Below, piece after piece: positions 40,791 to 54,462 of a stretch of 64,000 nucleotides of DNA. The notes beneath the pieces are model-generated. The model was not told where the DNA came from. It saw nothing but the letters and a program-made list of their open reading frames with translations, and did not search any database. The DNA comes from Pagrus major (lineage: Eukaryota; Chordata; Actinopteri; Spariformes; Sparidae): NCBI RefSeq assembly GCF_040436345.1, contig NC_133218.1, positions 2,790,021-2,854,020 of the forward strand, written 5' to 3'. The translations under genes were made by a program, and so were the position numbers. Positions within the stretch are counted from its first letter, which is position 1; each line of letters starts with the position of its first letter.

Positions 40791-43040
40791 CTCAACGTTT
40801 CTTTAGACCGGTAAGTAACATCTAATGTTTTCTATTCACAGAAACATATCTTTAGTTAACTAATGACAACACAAACTGTTACAGTCAGCGTGATGTGACT
40901 GGGTACTGTGGCATTTCTAAAGCTGAGCTAAATAAGCTACACACTACACGTGAATATCATAAGGTAGCAGTCTCATTACTTAATACTGGCTGTATTCTGC
41001 TGGCAGTTATTAGCTGCCTTTATTTATAACAGATGACTGTAAATTGTGACTGTATGGACCCAGTAGTAGACCAAATATTGTCATTCATTCATTATACTGT
41101 AACGACTTGGCATTATGGTTATGAGACTGTTTTGTAACTTCGCTATACATTTTTGAGGACATTACAAGGTTTATTATGTGTGTTTAACTGCAGCAAAGAA
41201 ACTGTTAGATATTGTGTACAGTTAGTAAATCATGAAATTCTTGCTCCAGGAAAGAACAAGGAGCAGCTCTGGCTTCTTCCCCCATGAGTAAATGACCAGG
41301 CCTGCAGAGCTGCAGATCCTGCTGTATCAAGTCTGAAGTGGCTCAAGATCTCAGTTAGTTGTACTTTGTAAACTGTGTGCCCTGTGAAAACCATGTGGCC
41401 GTCCTTTGCATTCCGCTATGTGACAATATAAAATCATGAGTTTCGTACACAACTCTTCCTTACTTTCCTCCTGAAAGAGGGCACATGGCACTTTGATGTA
41501 TGAGTACTGACATCATCTGAGTGAAATATTGAATAAATCCTGTCTGTTATATTAAAATGAAAGATCCTACTAATCATATAACATGTGCAGAGGGCTTTAC
41601 AAAAAACATTCAAAACACTATTGTTCTGTTTCAAAAAGGATAATATGTTAAAAGCATTATTTCTATTGTTGAAAATAATTCTTTATCCTTTTTTTTAGTA
41701 TTACGTTGTGGTCACTTTAAGAGTAACATGACCTGTGACATGGAACAGGAAGTTGTCTTGTGAGCAGTAAACAGGATGTAATTGAGCATGGCTCCAAAAG
41801 CTGATGCTCTATTGTAATTAAACAATCCACAGCACATCTGCATGCAGCTTGACCCAGCATCATGGGTATGAATTGATTGTTTTCACAGTTATCTAAGATT
41901 TCAGATGATTATTTTGAGAGCAATGTTACATTCTGTGATGTTTGACAATAGAAAACTCCTACTTAAGTTACTATCGAAAGTTCATAGAAAGACATAAATG
42001 ATGAATGGACATTGTTAAAATATCAGTTCATGTATTACATTTAGTTAATAAATACAAACAATCTATTACAGTAAAATAAGGAGATTTCATTCACATTTGA
42101 GTCAATATATTTACATTGAGGATAGATGTACATGTTATAAGCAAGCATAGTGAAGTATGCCTTTTGTATGTTTCAGTTTCACACTTTCCATGCAACGTCA
42201 ATAAACCTGTGGACGAAGCAACAGAGTCTTTGATGTTAGGAAGGAGTTTATTTGGATGTCAAGTTATATACAGCACATATGTATACAGCACACTGTATAT
42301 ATCTTAGCCTGATCACGTCACTGTTCACACTGTATAATTAACACAGTACAGACGTGTTCTAATTAAAACAATGTGTCTGAACTAAACTATTTGCCCTGCC
42401 ACACCTTTGTCTTTTTAGGAGCAGAAGTGGACATCTCACTATATACTTAATATCAGCTGACATATTTGACCATCATCCCATGACACATGTTCTCTATACT
42501 GTGAACCTTTGCACTAGGGGCAGTTTCTCATATGGGCAGTATGGGCAGCCATCCAGGGCGGCTTTCGTGGAGGGGCGACATGAGCGCCCGCAAAAAAAAA
42601 CAAAAAACGAGCGGACAGTCGCCCACAGTAACCGGCGTCAATTATCTCGTATACACACTTGCTATAATATGTCTTTTAGTATTTCCTTATATTTTTATTG
42701 TAATGTTGTAATGTTGTAATCTTGACTGTTGCAGTAATTAGCCTTTATTTATTTTTTTAAATGTATGCTTAAAATAATCATTTTAACAACACACTGAAAG
42801 TTTATCTAAAAAATACACATTTCAATATCCTGATGTTAACACATATCTCAAGTTACATTTGAGTCTAATTTGTAAGTGCACTCACTTAGGCTACTTTAAA
42901 AAATGATACTAAATTTCAAATACTTAAAGTAGTAATTTAGTGTAGTAGTAATTTATGTTCATGCCATTTGTAATACATTTTCAGTATGCTTTCTTGAAGT
43001 TTACTTTAATTTCACTTCATGATAGGTGTATTTCAGTAGC
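40791..43040. other. Intergenic DNA with repeat fragments
   Basis: No gene was recognised. At 42513-42610 lies a left-end fragment of the MITE found at 63135 (CTCATATGGGCAGTATGGGC). After 42880 the DNA is rich in AGTATACTT/AAAGTAGTA motifs, which resume beyond the element at 43049-46007 and so form the older target sequence. Confidence 0.5.
42513..42610. repeat. Fragment of the CAGTGG-tip MITE family
   Basis: GGGGCAGTTTCTCATATGGG, CAGCCATCCAGGGCGG and GACATGAGCGCCCGCAAAAA parallel 63135-63230. No right end is present. Confidence 0.6.
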
Positions 43041-43048
43041 CTTCCAAA

Positions 43049-46007
43049 CAGGGCCGTACGCAGGATTTTTCAAAATACCAAGGTCCAAAATTCAAATATG
43101 CTATGCAGTAGAGGGTACTAGAAATTTTGGGCCCCCTCCATGCTTGGGGGGTCCAGGGGCATAAAGCAGAAAGTGTGTTACAAATCACAAGTGGCCACGA
43201 TCGACGGCGCACAGTGGAGTCAGGCCTTGCACGGCTGCTTTGCGTTCCGGCTGCCTGGTCAATTTTTGACGGAAGCCGCAACAAGCTGCACAGAGCAGAT
43301 CGTGCCGGCAGGAAGTCAGAGATACAGGAACGGCATAGAGCATCTATATCAACCCTGTGCAGACTCCTGATTGTATAAAAACGAAAAATGACCAGATCAA
43401 CAAAATCTGAGCACGTCAACAAAATCGGGCAGACAAAAGGCTCCGCTTCTGAAACGTTCCCGCTGGGTTCTCTTTATACATTCATGGTATGATGCCGTGC
43501 GGAGGGCGGAACAAAACCTGTAGCAGACGCGACGTCATAGAGCAGCTTCCAGTGGATTCCCAGCGCGTCTCTCACATGGATGATCCATGGTCTCTCTGTA
43601 GAGGAGGAGCACAACAAGTTTGCTTGTTCTAAAACTAAAATGTTACTTTTTGTAAGTGTGTTTAGTGCCTGTTCAGAACATGATGGCTTATGTTATGTTG
43701 GTAATTGTCATTTTTGTGCTGGTTTATAGTGTAACCATTTTTTTTTTTTTTTTTTTTTTTAGTTTTCTCGTTGTTTATCTCAGCGGGATACCATCTCCGT
43801 GCTGTCTTACATCTGCCATGTTAAAGTGATCACACATGGCTCTGTGTTATAGTGTAACCATTAGTGAGGTAGCCCTTACATTTCCTGACACCAGCTGTTT
43901 TATTAGTTGAAGCGCGCTCTGCTGGACAAACTATGTCATTACACCAATTTTAAATTAGCCCAAGCATGTTTTTCTGCATTATAGTTTTTACATGTAAGGT
44001 TTTCATATCGGTGCATATCGGACAATACATACACCGATACTGATATATCTGTGATAGGCTAATATCGGCCGACAAAATCGGCCAACCGATGAATCGGTCA
44101 GGCTTCGACTATTTTGCACAATGTTCACTGTGTGTCCTTCAAGGAATTTAGATGGTAAAAAATTCCAAGAGGTCATGTAACTTAAAATGACCCTGCTTGT
44201 AGTGTATTGTGAGAAACATGAGAAAACCCTGCCTGAATCAACTCAGTCCACTGCATACAATTTAAAGGTGTATTTACTCATTACTTTAATACAGTTATAA
44301 AAAGACAATTGTAGTAGGGAGAGAAGGAAGATAACTGGATAAAATGGAATTGCAGAATTAGAAATATCACAGTTATGGTTATGGCGTCAACAATGTCCTT
44401 TGGGAGGTGTACATAGGTGTATCAGGGCAGGGTGGTGCTCCCATTGAGCCATCCCCCCTGTTAAAAATGAACAAATCATCTACTGAATACAGGCCATCAT
44501 GATCCCTCTGTATTCGCTGCCTGTGACTCCTCACTTGTATCTCCTGGTAAAATTCATTAAAATAATGAATGGTAATTCTACACCATCAGTATCTTTGTTT
44601 TGGAGTTTGCATAATTTGGATTATAGAAATGTGTCTCAGACAGCGCAAGTGAATACAATGAGATATTATATTTTAACTGTTATGTCTTACATTTCCATTC
44701 TAACATATATTTTTTAAATGTGAAATTTATACCACCAAATATATAATGTGCTTTTGTAATCACTCAGAAACATTTGTAGGCCTATTTAGTAATTAGGTCT
44801 ATAAATGGCCTTGAATTATTTGAATATGATGGGGTTATGATCAGGTTTGGCTGTTTTTGTTTGTTTTGACCAGCACAGGGACACAATGGACAATTACACC
44901 TCTCTTTCTCTTTCTCTCACCTCCATCACCTCTCTTTCTCTTTTCATTTTCATCTGTCAGTGAATAAAGTAAACACATGGTCAACTGATAGGCTACTTAC
45001 ATGCTACCACAGTCTGCTAGAATTAAGTCATGAAAATACCAAGGCTAGCTACTGGGCAGAGTTTACACAGATGACGCAATCCAAGGATGAAAAAGCACCA
45101 ACGTTTCCATAACAACAAATTTTTACACCACTCGTTGTAACAGTCAGTAAATTTGCATTTGTTTTTGTAACTTTATTACCATACCTGTTTTAACTGATGC
45201 TGTACAGATACTGGTCTTCTTCAAAACTGAGTTAATAAGTACGTCTCTGCCTCTCCTTTGGCAAACACACTGACCTGACGCCAGCTGGACTGACTGATTA
45301 AAATATACATTTACGAAAATACTTGATCAAACCAGGGCTGTCAACATTTTTTCTTAGATTTAATACTTATTTCATATTATACATACATACAAAACACGTT
45401 CGGCCCACCGCCTGTTATTGGTGAGTGGATTTTAAGAAACTTTGTTTGAGTCTAACGTTACACCAGCCATGGTTCTGAAGTACTTACGGACATTTGGACC
45501 GTCACAAAAGTCTAGCATAAACTCTGCCAGTGGGTAGGCTACCTCGTAACATACATCCATTTTGATTTTCATAGTCTATCAGTCTATGGTTGGGAGGGAT
45601 GACTTACAAATACTCTGGTGTCTCTGTCCATATTGAAAACATCACTGGTATTGATCTGTTATTTTTTTTTTCTCTTTCGTTCTTGCCTTTAGGTTCCTGG
45701 TTTGTTTGCTTTTGCAGCGCCCCCCCATCGTCAGTTGATAGAAGTGACAAAGTAATACTTTGTTTCATTGACGGCAGCATTTAATTTGGAAGCTACTAAA
45801 ATGATTCTCTCTGTGTATGTAGGCTCATAAACCACCGTTATTCCGGTGCCACTGGTCAGATGATAAAATCAGTTATCTTAGCGTGGTACAATATCTTTGC
45901 ATCTTTCAAGTAGAGTTATGTTTAGGTAATTATTGGACAACTTTTATGATGTGTACTTGGAAAAAAAATACCGAGGTCCGGTGACCTCAATGCTGGGTAC
46001 GGCCATG
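43049..46007. mobile_element. Large non-autonomous hAT-type element (2959 bp)
   Basis: Inverted tips CAGGGCCGTACGCAG and (right, complement) CATGGCCGTACCCAG match at 13 of 15 positions. They are flanked by 8-mers CTTCCAAA (43041-43048) and CTTTCAAA (46008-46015), one mismatch. Subterminal TACCAAGGTCC and GGACCTCGGTA also pair. No transposase domain was recognised. Internal DNA includes a T-run (43738-43760) and an ATCGG-rich patch at 43990-44110 that looks like the end of a further inserted element. Confidence 0.78.
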
Positions 46008-46633
46008 CTTTCAAACAGTGCACTTTAATGTTCATTCATTTCAAGGTGTACTTCAGTGTACTTTTAAAGTAGTATAACTGTACTACTAAGTAGTATAATT
46101 GTATACTAACTGGGAAGTTAGTTCCCTTTCGACAAATATGATTATTTTCAAGTCCCTTTGTACTCCAGTGTACTTTTAAAAAGTATACTGAATTTCAAGT
46201 AGGTGAATCAGTTTAATTTTGAAAGGAGAAGATGCTTTTTTTAGTCCTTTTTAAAGTCATTTTTTAGTACAGGCTATGCTTTATTAAGGGTCATATTGGT
46301 AAAATTTTTACCTGGACAAATAATAAAACAAACAAACACACAAAATACATCTAAAGAGCTTGTAGAAAGGTGCAGAATAAAAGTATCTTTTTCCTTCAAA
46401 CATTATGATGATTGTGAATTAACAATTTTACAATGTTCATCAGATCCAGAATTATAATTTTGTTTATCTCTGTGTAAGAAATCTGACAGTTGGTTCCATC
46501 TGCTAACAAAGTTTGTCAGCCAATAGCATAATGCTGTTAGACTCACGAGTTATCCGTGTTTCATAAGCGTTACGATGCTTGGTAGTTGCCAGATTTTGGA
46601 GCATTAACTAGCATTAGCAACATTAGCTACAAC

Positions 46634-49600
46634 CAGGCCCACCATGGGCCCCGGGGCTAACCACTTTTCGAGACCCTCCCCCCTTCTCCCTCCATGCCAC
46701 CGCGCCAGGAGCCCATCCTTTCACGCACAAAAACAAACAACAGTCGACAGACTGATACAATAAACAATGTCTCCCAAAAAAATAGATTAAACTCAACTTT
46801 AAACCAGTTGAACTCCAGTTAAACGCTACTGTAGAAGTGTTAGACTTGCCCAGCACTTTTAAGTCCACGTAAACTCCAGTTAAAACCTAGTTCAATCCTG
46901 GTTTAACTTTATTTAAACTCCAGTATAATAACACTAAAACTTTGTGTTGATGTTTTTGTTAATTACAGTTTGTTTTTGTTAATACGCATGAAATATCAGC
47001 CTACCTTTTAAAAAGGCTTCCTTCTGGCTTTACGCGAAGCAAAGTCTTTGATCAAAGAAGTCCAGTGATTTAACAATATCACTTTCCAGGGACATCAGTG
47101 TGAGGTGGTTCAGTCTCTTTTGTCCCATTGTGGAGCGCAGTCTGTTCTTCACCAGTCCAAGTTTTGAAAAGGAGTGCTCTCCAGAGGCATTAGTTACAGG
47201 GAGAGTTAAATAAATCCTTAAGGCTATATCCATGTTTGGAAAAACTGAGGACAAGTCCATCTTCTTTAATAGTTGAAGCAAGCCCTGTGCACTTCTGTTT
47301 TCTTTTGTTCCGATGAATTCTCTGAAGTGCTCTATTTCATCAACAAAGTCCTCCTGTAAATCTGAATGATATTTTTTCTGAAGCACTGCAGTGGCTGAAC
47401 GAAGTTCTTGCGATGAGAGGATGTGAATTTTATTCAGAAATCCAAAGATGCTATTCAGTGCATTATAAGATTCATACCTCCGGTTCAGTTTGGCCACAAG
47501 TTTATCAATAATCACATTGAAAACATCCACTGTGAAATTTTTGTTGGCTGGTCATTGTTATTCCCACATCTGGATCAGATGACTCATTTGGACTTTTTTT
47601 ACGCCGTCTCCGTCTGTCTGTGTCGGCCTTGTACGTGTCTGCGACACATGATGATGGCTCTTCTTCTTGGAGTTTGGCACTTGTTTTCTGGACACGCTGG
47701 AGTACAGTGTTCCATAGATTGCATAGGAAAGCTATTTCTAGCTTTTCCATTTGCCTGCATAGAACCAGAGCTTCATTGCGTGTGGTTATGTTTTGATCAG
47801 CATCCTCTGCAATTTTTATGAGCGAGTTGTGGATGTTGTCATAATTCAGGCATAATGCGTTAGTTGCTTGTGCATGAGCACACCACCTTGTATCTGACAG
47901 TGACTTCAGAGTCTGAATTCTATTATTTGCATTTGGGTCGAGGCTCGATGTAACGATCTGCCACAGAGACATTGAGTTTGAGCAGAAATTGAACACATTT
48001 TGGATGAATGTGAAAAACTCATCAGTTTGAAGGTAGCAGTTTACTGCATTAACTCCAACTAAATTTAGCGTATGGGCGGCACATGGTACCCATTCAGCCA
48101 GTGGGTTGATGGTCCGTATTCGCGACTGCACACCTTTATATAGTCCTGACATGTTGCTGGCGTTGTCATAGCACTGACCGCGGCAGTTGTCAATATTAAT
48201 GCCCAATTTGCTCAAAACAGAGAGAATAGCATTAGCAATAGATTCACCTGTGTGACTGTTTATGGGCAAGAATTTCACGAAGCGTTCCTATATAGATCCC
48301 TCTGGAGACACATAGCGCATAATAAATGTGAGCTGATCTGTGTGGGATACGTCTGGTGTAGAATCTACACTAATGGAAAAATATTTGGCTATTTGAATGT
48401 TATTGATAATTTCATACAGAACTGTTCCCCCATCAAGTGAACAAACTCATCACAGATTGTTGTCGAAAGATATGATGGTGTCCCCTTTCCTGCATTCCCA
48501 AAATGCGCTATGTGCTCTCTTAAAAATGGGTCGAACTGACTTATTAATTCTAAGCACCCCATATAATTGCCATTATCGGGTGAGCCAAATGTGTGTGTGT
48601 CCCCTCTAAAGGCAAAGCCGTGCTCAGAAAGAAATTTCACAGTGGCTACAACTCTTTTTAACACCTCGGTCCAATACTGGCACTCACCCTCAAACTGCTG
48701 ACGCAGTCCAAAGTCAATGTGTCCTTTCTCCGTGGTTCTGTTAATCCACACAAGCATATTCTTGCAATGTGCCTCTGAGCCTTCATGCTCAAGAACGTGC
48801 TCTCCTGCGTGTTTCCAGTCGTTAAAACCACAGCTGGCAAACTTTGAAGCATTATCACTGTTCCCAAATAAACGGCAAACGAACTTTTTGAAAAACTTCT
48901 CTTTTGATGCTTGTACTGTTGTTCAGATGCTGAAAAATCTGCCTCTCGATTCTGACACTGGATCGGTCCATTCCTAATCCAGTACTCAATTGCATCCTCG
49001 TTAATTTCCGTCCAGTGTCCAGGGTCCATGCTGGTGTACGCAGGTGGTGGGGCCAGGGACGACTCCTCCGGGGTGGCGGCAAGTGGTTCTGGGGCCGGGG
49101 GTGAGACTGCTTGCCGCCACTTGGCTTCATTATTTGCGGCTATTGATGTCCCAGTGCTGGTGCTGGATGCCTCTACAACACTTGCCGTCTGGATTTCAGG
49201 GTGTGATTCTGAGGCTCCAGTGTCTTCTTTATCTAGTGTGGGATTTGACAACAGCACCACATTGAAATGAGACGACATGCTAAATTATAATTACATTATT
49301 GATAATTAGCTTAGCTAAATACTAAATACCTAGCCTGCTACCTAACCTGTGGCAGCAGTAGGTGGAAATTTCGCCGCTGTCTCCGTTGTTGTCTCACTTG
49401 CAGGTGGCTCTTCAGTAGCCAATGGGCACGCCGTTGTTGCCAGTAGCGGCTTGTTAGCATCATCAGGCAGCTCGTTACCAGTCTGCATCCGCGTTACGTT
49501 AGCTGACGGCACCGCTCTGCTCTCTTCATCAGGGCTTGGAGCTTTGAAATATTCGGTCAGCTTGGGGATTTTTCTCAGCAGCTGTGATTCCCACTGTAAT

Positions 49601-49949
49601 TTTTCTTTTTGATTTTTACGTTTCTGAGCTCCACTTTCACATTTCTTTCCCGACATTTTTGCATCTTTTTTCACAATTTTCCGCTTCAGCAGACAAGTTC
49701 AAAGACCACAACTCATTCATTGGACAGGACAGGCACGTGATGACCATCAACCAATTGGCTTTTGATGCATTAATCTGCCCACCCTTGCTCCAGGGCCCAT
49801 CTCTCATTCACAACTATACTCAGACAGCCGTCAGAGGAAACTGTTAGCTTGTTTTGCAAACTTGTTTTTCACCTGGTGATTTTTTTTTTTTCCGACGTTT
49901 TTTCCTACGTCGTCGGGCCCCGGTAAGCCCATGCATTAATACGGGCTTG
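46634..49949 (-). mobile_element. hAT transposon with transposase relic (3316 bp)
   Basis: The left tip CAGGCCCACCATGGGCC and the complement of CAAGCCCGTATTAATGC are flanked by a perfect 8-bp duplication GCTACAAC (46626-46633 and 49950-49957). Tips, duplication length and the enclosed transposase all indicate the hAT superfamily. The element is full length or close to it, but its gene is broken. Confidence 0.92.
47030..49656 (-). pseudogene. hAT transposase (ZMYM1-like), decayed two-exon gene
   Basis: Exon 1 (from ATG 49656) is a Lys-rich, Ser/Thr-rich leader ending at donor CACAG|GTTAGG near 49350. Exon 2 starts near 49282. In order: a degenerate TTF-type finger region (DPGHWTEINEDAIEYWIRNG), a DUF4371-like block (IAKYFSISVDSTPDVSHTDQ), an RNase H region with CYDNASNMSG and CAAHTLNLVGVNAVNCYL, and the hAT C-terminal dimerisation motif (LTLPVTNASGEHSFSKL). 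Breaks: a frameshift near 48890, one in a G/C-run at about 48427-48431, a TAG stop at 48288-48290, and a frameshift near 47520. It would have been a cut-and-paste transposase and is now inactive. Confidence 0.88.
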
Positions 49950-49957
49950 GCTACAAC

Positions 49958-51303
49958 AAACTGGCAACCACTGTAGGGGGCAGATGATTCAAACAACAGC
50001 AGTGTTGTGATGTGAATGCAGTGAAAGGCAGGAGATGGAATGCCACATTTGGTGGCTGAATGTTATCAATAAAACTTTTTCAGTTAATTCAAAATGTTAA
50101 GTGTTTTTATGTAAAATTACAACCCGTTTTTTGGAATACAACGTTTATCTTTTAAAAGGTACATTATTTTGCCCGCTGCTTCATCACACTTATTAAAACT
50201 ACACCTTCATATGCAATTGGAATAAATACACAATTCTATTTAAAAATATAGTGAGTTGACCTTTATTTTGAAATATACTCCTTACAGGATATGCAATGTG
50301 TTCAATTAGCACCGCTGTTGTTCATCAAAAATATGTCAACAGAGCAAAAAAGCACTCATTTTTAGCATTTGTAGACAGGTGGGTTCAACGACCGACAAGT
50401 GGCCCTGATGACTCTGAAACACTCCCACTCCCTAAGGACACTCCCACACAGAGTTTAAAAGCCTGCAACTCCCCTCCAGTTAGTTAGAACTGAAGAAGCC
50501 TCTTGGATGAGAGGTGAAACGTCTTCAACAAACTGAAACAAGTCCAGTTGCCTACAGAAATATATTACTGTAATGCGTCATTTCACTTAGGAACCTTCCT
50601 AAGACATAAAGACTATTTGACTGCACCGTTGGTCTTTACATAAGTGCAATATTAAATTGCTGATCTATGCCTTTAAATCTGCTTTCAGGGAAGTTAAGGG
50701 GTAAACTGGGTTTTAAGAGATTGTATCAGGCATGAAGTAATCAGCATGCTTTCATCAAATGAAAACCATGAGAATGCAGTTTGGGTTATGCTGATATCCA
50801 AAATAATTAACTTGTGATCACAAAAACTAAAATGTGTTATCCATGATCACTGACTAATTATTTTCTAATCAAGAAAAACAACAACTAAAATAGTGTTCTT
50901 CGATTCTATCTAGCTGCTTAGACTTTGATTGTGTATCTGCTGCACTGTGGCCTTGCCTAGAGCAGGACAGGCGTTCACATAGCTTCTCAACATGTATATT
51001 TCTTTCCCTCCATTCAGCTGAAAGAATGACAGCTTTCTGCTCGCCAAATCCTAGGCCATCCTGGTTAAAGGCTATAAACCAGACTAAAGATAGAGCCCAG
51101 CCTCCTGTATCCTCTCTCCATTATCACCTGAGCCTTTTAAGCTGAGCAGCAAGTGACGGGAGAAGGTTAGCAACAATATCTGTGCCAACAGAGAGAATTG
51201 GTTTACCAGCCACCTATGGCATCTGAGTATACACAGCTTGGTGTGGAGATGTTAGGTCAACTAACTCTGCACCTCCTGCTACATATACAAATATAACAAA
51301 CAC

Positions 51304-51306
<3 letters not shown>
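49958..51306. other. Intergenic DNA with repeat fragment
   Basis: It holds the repeat fragment at 50370-50560 (listed separately) and no recognised gene. AGTATACT-type target DNA resumes here briefly. Confidence 0.5.
50370..50560 (+). repeat. Dispersed repeat: GATGAGAGGTGAAACGTCTT family, copy 1
   Basis: CCCTGATGACTCTGAAACAC, AACTCCCCTCCAGTTAGTTA, GCCTCTTGGATGAGAGGTGA and CAAGTCCAGTTGCCTAC recur in order at 55735-55845. The 3' part (CAAGTCCAGTTGCCTATGAT) is also found near 27375. This is a common fish interspersed repeat whose class I cannot settle. Confidence 0.65.

Positions 51307-51342
<36 letters not shown>
51307..51342. repeat. (CA)18 microsatellite
   Basis: An uninterrupted CA run. 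Confidence 0.96.
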
Positions 51343-51345
<3 letters not shown>

Positions 51346-54300
51346 TGTTTGATGTGTAGTGTAGTGTGTGAAGTGTATTTAAGTAAATTTACAACCCATT
51401 TTTTTAATATAACATCTACATTTGAAAATGTACAGCATTTTCCCACTGCTTCATCACAATGCTTGCTGTCCCAAACTACTAGTTCATAGAAAGAAAGGTG
51501 CATTTTTTACTCTTACAAATTGTGACATATTTCACACAGCTCAGGAGAGCACAACTTAAGCTGTTGTGTCACTCAACCTTTGACAAGTTGAGTGCTGTTT
51601 GCCAATAATCTAAGAAATTTCATGAAATAACTTGTTGATAAGTGTAGTAAGTGTAAATTATTAATGTTTTGGAATGTGTTTGGAATGATTCTCATTCCAT
51701 TTGCACTCAATTTGCTATCATTCTGTTTTGAATGTGTTTTAACAGTTTTGAAAACTTTGAAAAATGAGCTGCAAACATAGTTTCTTTTCTTTTCTTTTTT
51801 TTTTAGAATCCATATTTTCGAAATTGCGGTCATTGAAAGCATTTTGTGTGAAGCAATACAAAATTATTCGCCATTTGGTCTACTTAACAGAATTCTGTTT
51901 TGCTGCCAGCAACTGAAAAAACTTTGGAAGTAACATTTACAGTAACACAAACTTAAATCAGTTCAAATTAAACCAAAACTCATCAGACTGTAAACAATTT
52001 GATGATAATGCTCCTAGCCATATGAGAAAACACTATTGTGTGTGTCTCTGTGGGAAACGGGTAGTTATCATGTGTCTGAGAGACTCCAGATGTTGAGCTG
52101 AGTGAAGGTCCTTCTAATGACTCCCTACATCCTTTACCCCCCTCTCCCCTCCACTAATTTCCCACTTGTATTTCCTGTGTACTTGCTTGTAGTGCATGTG
52201 TGTGACTTTAGGAAATGATGTGGACCCCTGTTGTGTTTATGGGTCACATGGTCACAGCTTATTAGTGAGACTCTGCAGCTGCAGTTGACTAACATCCCAC
52301 CGACTCCATCATTCAAACTAATAATATGGTGTGGATAGGGTCAGGTAAGCAACCTCAATACCTTTTTGGCACCTAACAAAATGTGTCAGGAGCACTGTAA
52401 ACAGTTCAGCTCTGAAAGCTAAATGTCTTGCTTGCTTGCTTATTCTTTAATCAGACGGCTCCTGATTTAAATCAACATTTTGCCAATTTTACACTTTATT
52501 TTATTTAGACAAAGTTCCTGTATGACTGCTTGTGTGTATACAACATCAACATTTAAGATTTTTGGTTTTGTTAGTTGAATGAAATTGATTTGTATAAAAC
52601 ATTTTTGCAAAGACATTGACTCTGTCTCCTGCCCAGGGACTGCAGATGTAAATTAGCTTATTGATAACTATGGTACAGCTAAGAAGCTGTGCACTGTGCC
52701 TGTCAAATAAATAAATAAAGTCACCTAAGGTATTAAAAAAATATTGTTTTACTATCAGTATTTAAACTATGTAATTTGGTGTTGTGTTAAAGTTTTGGCC
52801 GTTTAACTGAAAAGCAGCAGAGCCACACCAATCTTGAATCCCTGACCAAATATAGTATGTCCATTTACAGTAAAATAACAAACTCAGAGAAACTGAGAAG
52901 AGCAGAGAAATACCATGACTCACAAAACAAATATGAAACACAAATCAACACTGTAAAAACAACCTATTTGTTTTAACTTTAAAAAAGCTGAGCTGAGCTG
53001 CCATAAAAAATTAAGTTGACTAAATTTGAGAAGACAAGTAATGTTGTAATGATTCAAAACAAATCAACTTTGCTAGTCATATAAACTTCATTTTAATTTA
53101 GTTGTACTTAAATTCTTTAGTTACATAACTGAACAATACAGTTCCTATAGAATTCTCCATTTGAGTTAAAACAATTTATGATTTTCTTTCAGCTGGAATT
53201 CCAAAGCTCAAAATACAGTACCTTATCTACAGTTCAACCTACCTAAAATAACAAGTTCATGTAACTTTGTTGTGTCAACCATGTCACGGTAGATGCCACA
53301 GACAGTGGAGGAACACCAGGTCAGTTGTCCCAAACCCTGGGTCATGAAGAGCCATCAAACTCTTATAGTAGTCTGCTGGGGGGCCTTTGGAGATGATCTT
53401 GTCCTGGGTCTGAGCAAGACTTGTCAGTGGTCCTGACTGTAGCTGCTCCATTTCGGTTGCTTTGTTTTAGTATTGGTACAAAGATAATCCACTCTCAGTT
53501 AAAATTTTACAAGTGTGAGGTAGTAAAGACTGAATTAAATTCCAACCTTTATCATGGTCAGCAGTGTTTTCAGTAATGTAAATGAAACAGCCATGATTTA
53601 TCTCAAAATGTAGCCTATTAAAGACACACAGCAGGTTTCCATCACATGTTTTCTTCAAAATATGACAAAAAGTGGGGTCTCAGGGGAGATATAACTCTCA
53701 AACAATGCATGCTGGGAAGTATGCTATTATATGCTATTATATTTCTTTAATAAGTTAAATGACCTCTGATCATCCAACTCATCATTTCAAGTCAAAAAGA
53801 CTTCAAGTTAGAATAACTTGTGTTTATAAGTTCTGAAGTGGTTGGAAAAAATAGAAATCTAAGTCTAATTAATTGGTAATAAATAAAACTTCATTTATAT
53901 TAGATTCAACTTAATTATTATTACTAATTTTTTTGTGAAGACAGACTGACACTTTTCTTTGCATTTCACACTGTATCTCAGTCATATTGTGAAAATGGTA
54001 GTGTTGAATGGTTAGTGATACCACATTTCTTTGCATTTTTATTGACAGACAAAATCAACCCTATGAAGACTGGCATTTTGGATGAGTCTTAAAACAGCTC
54101 AGCTTGTCGTCTTCCTGGTGTCTTGTGAAAGTGATTTAATTTTAAACATTTAGTAATAACGTTTAAACGTTTAGTAATAACAGGTGTAACGGCCAAAATC
54201 AATCTGCAGTTAGATGTTTATTATAATTTATTTACATGTTGAGTATTTGTTTCTACTTTGACTATCACACTTTATAAAACAACACAACTCACAGTTTGTT

Positions 54301-54454
54301 CATGGTTTATCTTTCTTAAGCTAGAACTCTGGATTAATTAAACAAAAAATAGTCCTCTCCCTCTTGGTTAAGATACAGACTAAGTTAGCATGTTAATTAA
54401 TAAACTAATACCCCATGCAGGTTTGAATGGTGGCTCTGACATGCATGTAGTAAA
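51343..54454. other. Intergenic DNA, no gene recognised
   Basis: AT-rich DNA. The 52940-53290 and 53750-53900 parts share AACTTAA/AAGTT-type motifs and may be decayed MITEs, but I could not pair convincing ends. Confidence 0.45.
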
Positions 54455-54462
54455 CTTCTAAG

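Noticed and set aside
43033..43422. 129-aa minus-strand frame at the end of the 43-46 kb element
   Set aside because: No transposase motif, and opposing frames of similar length cover the same DNA.
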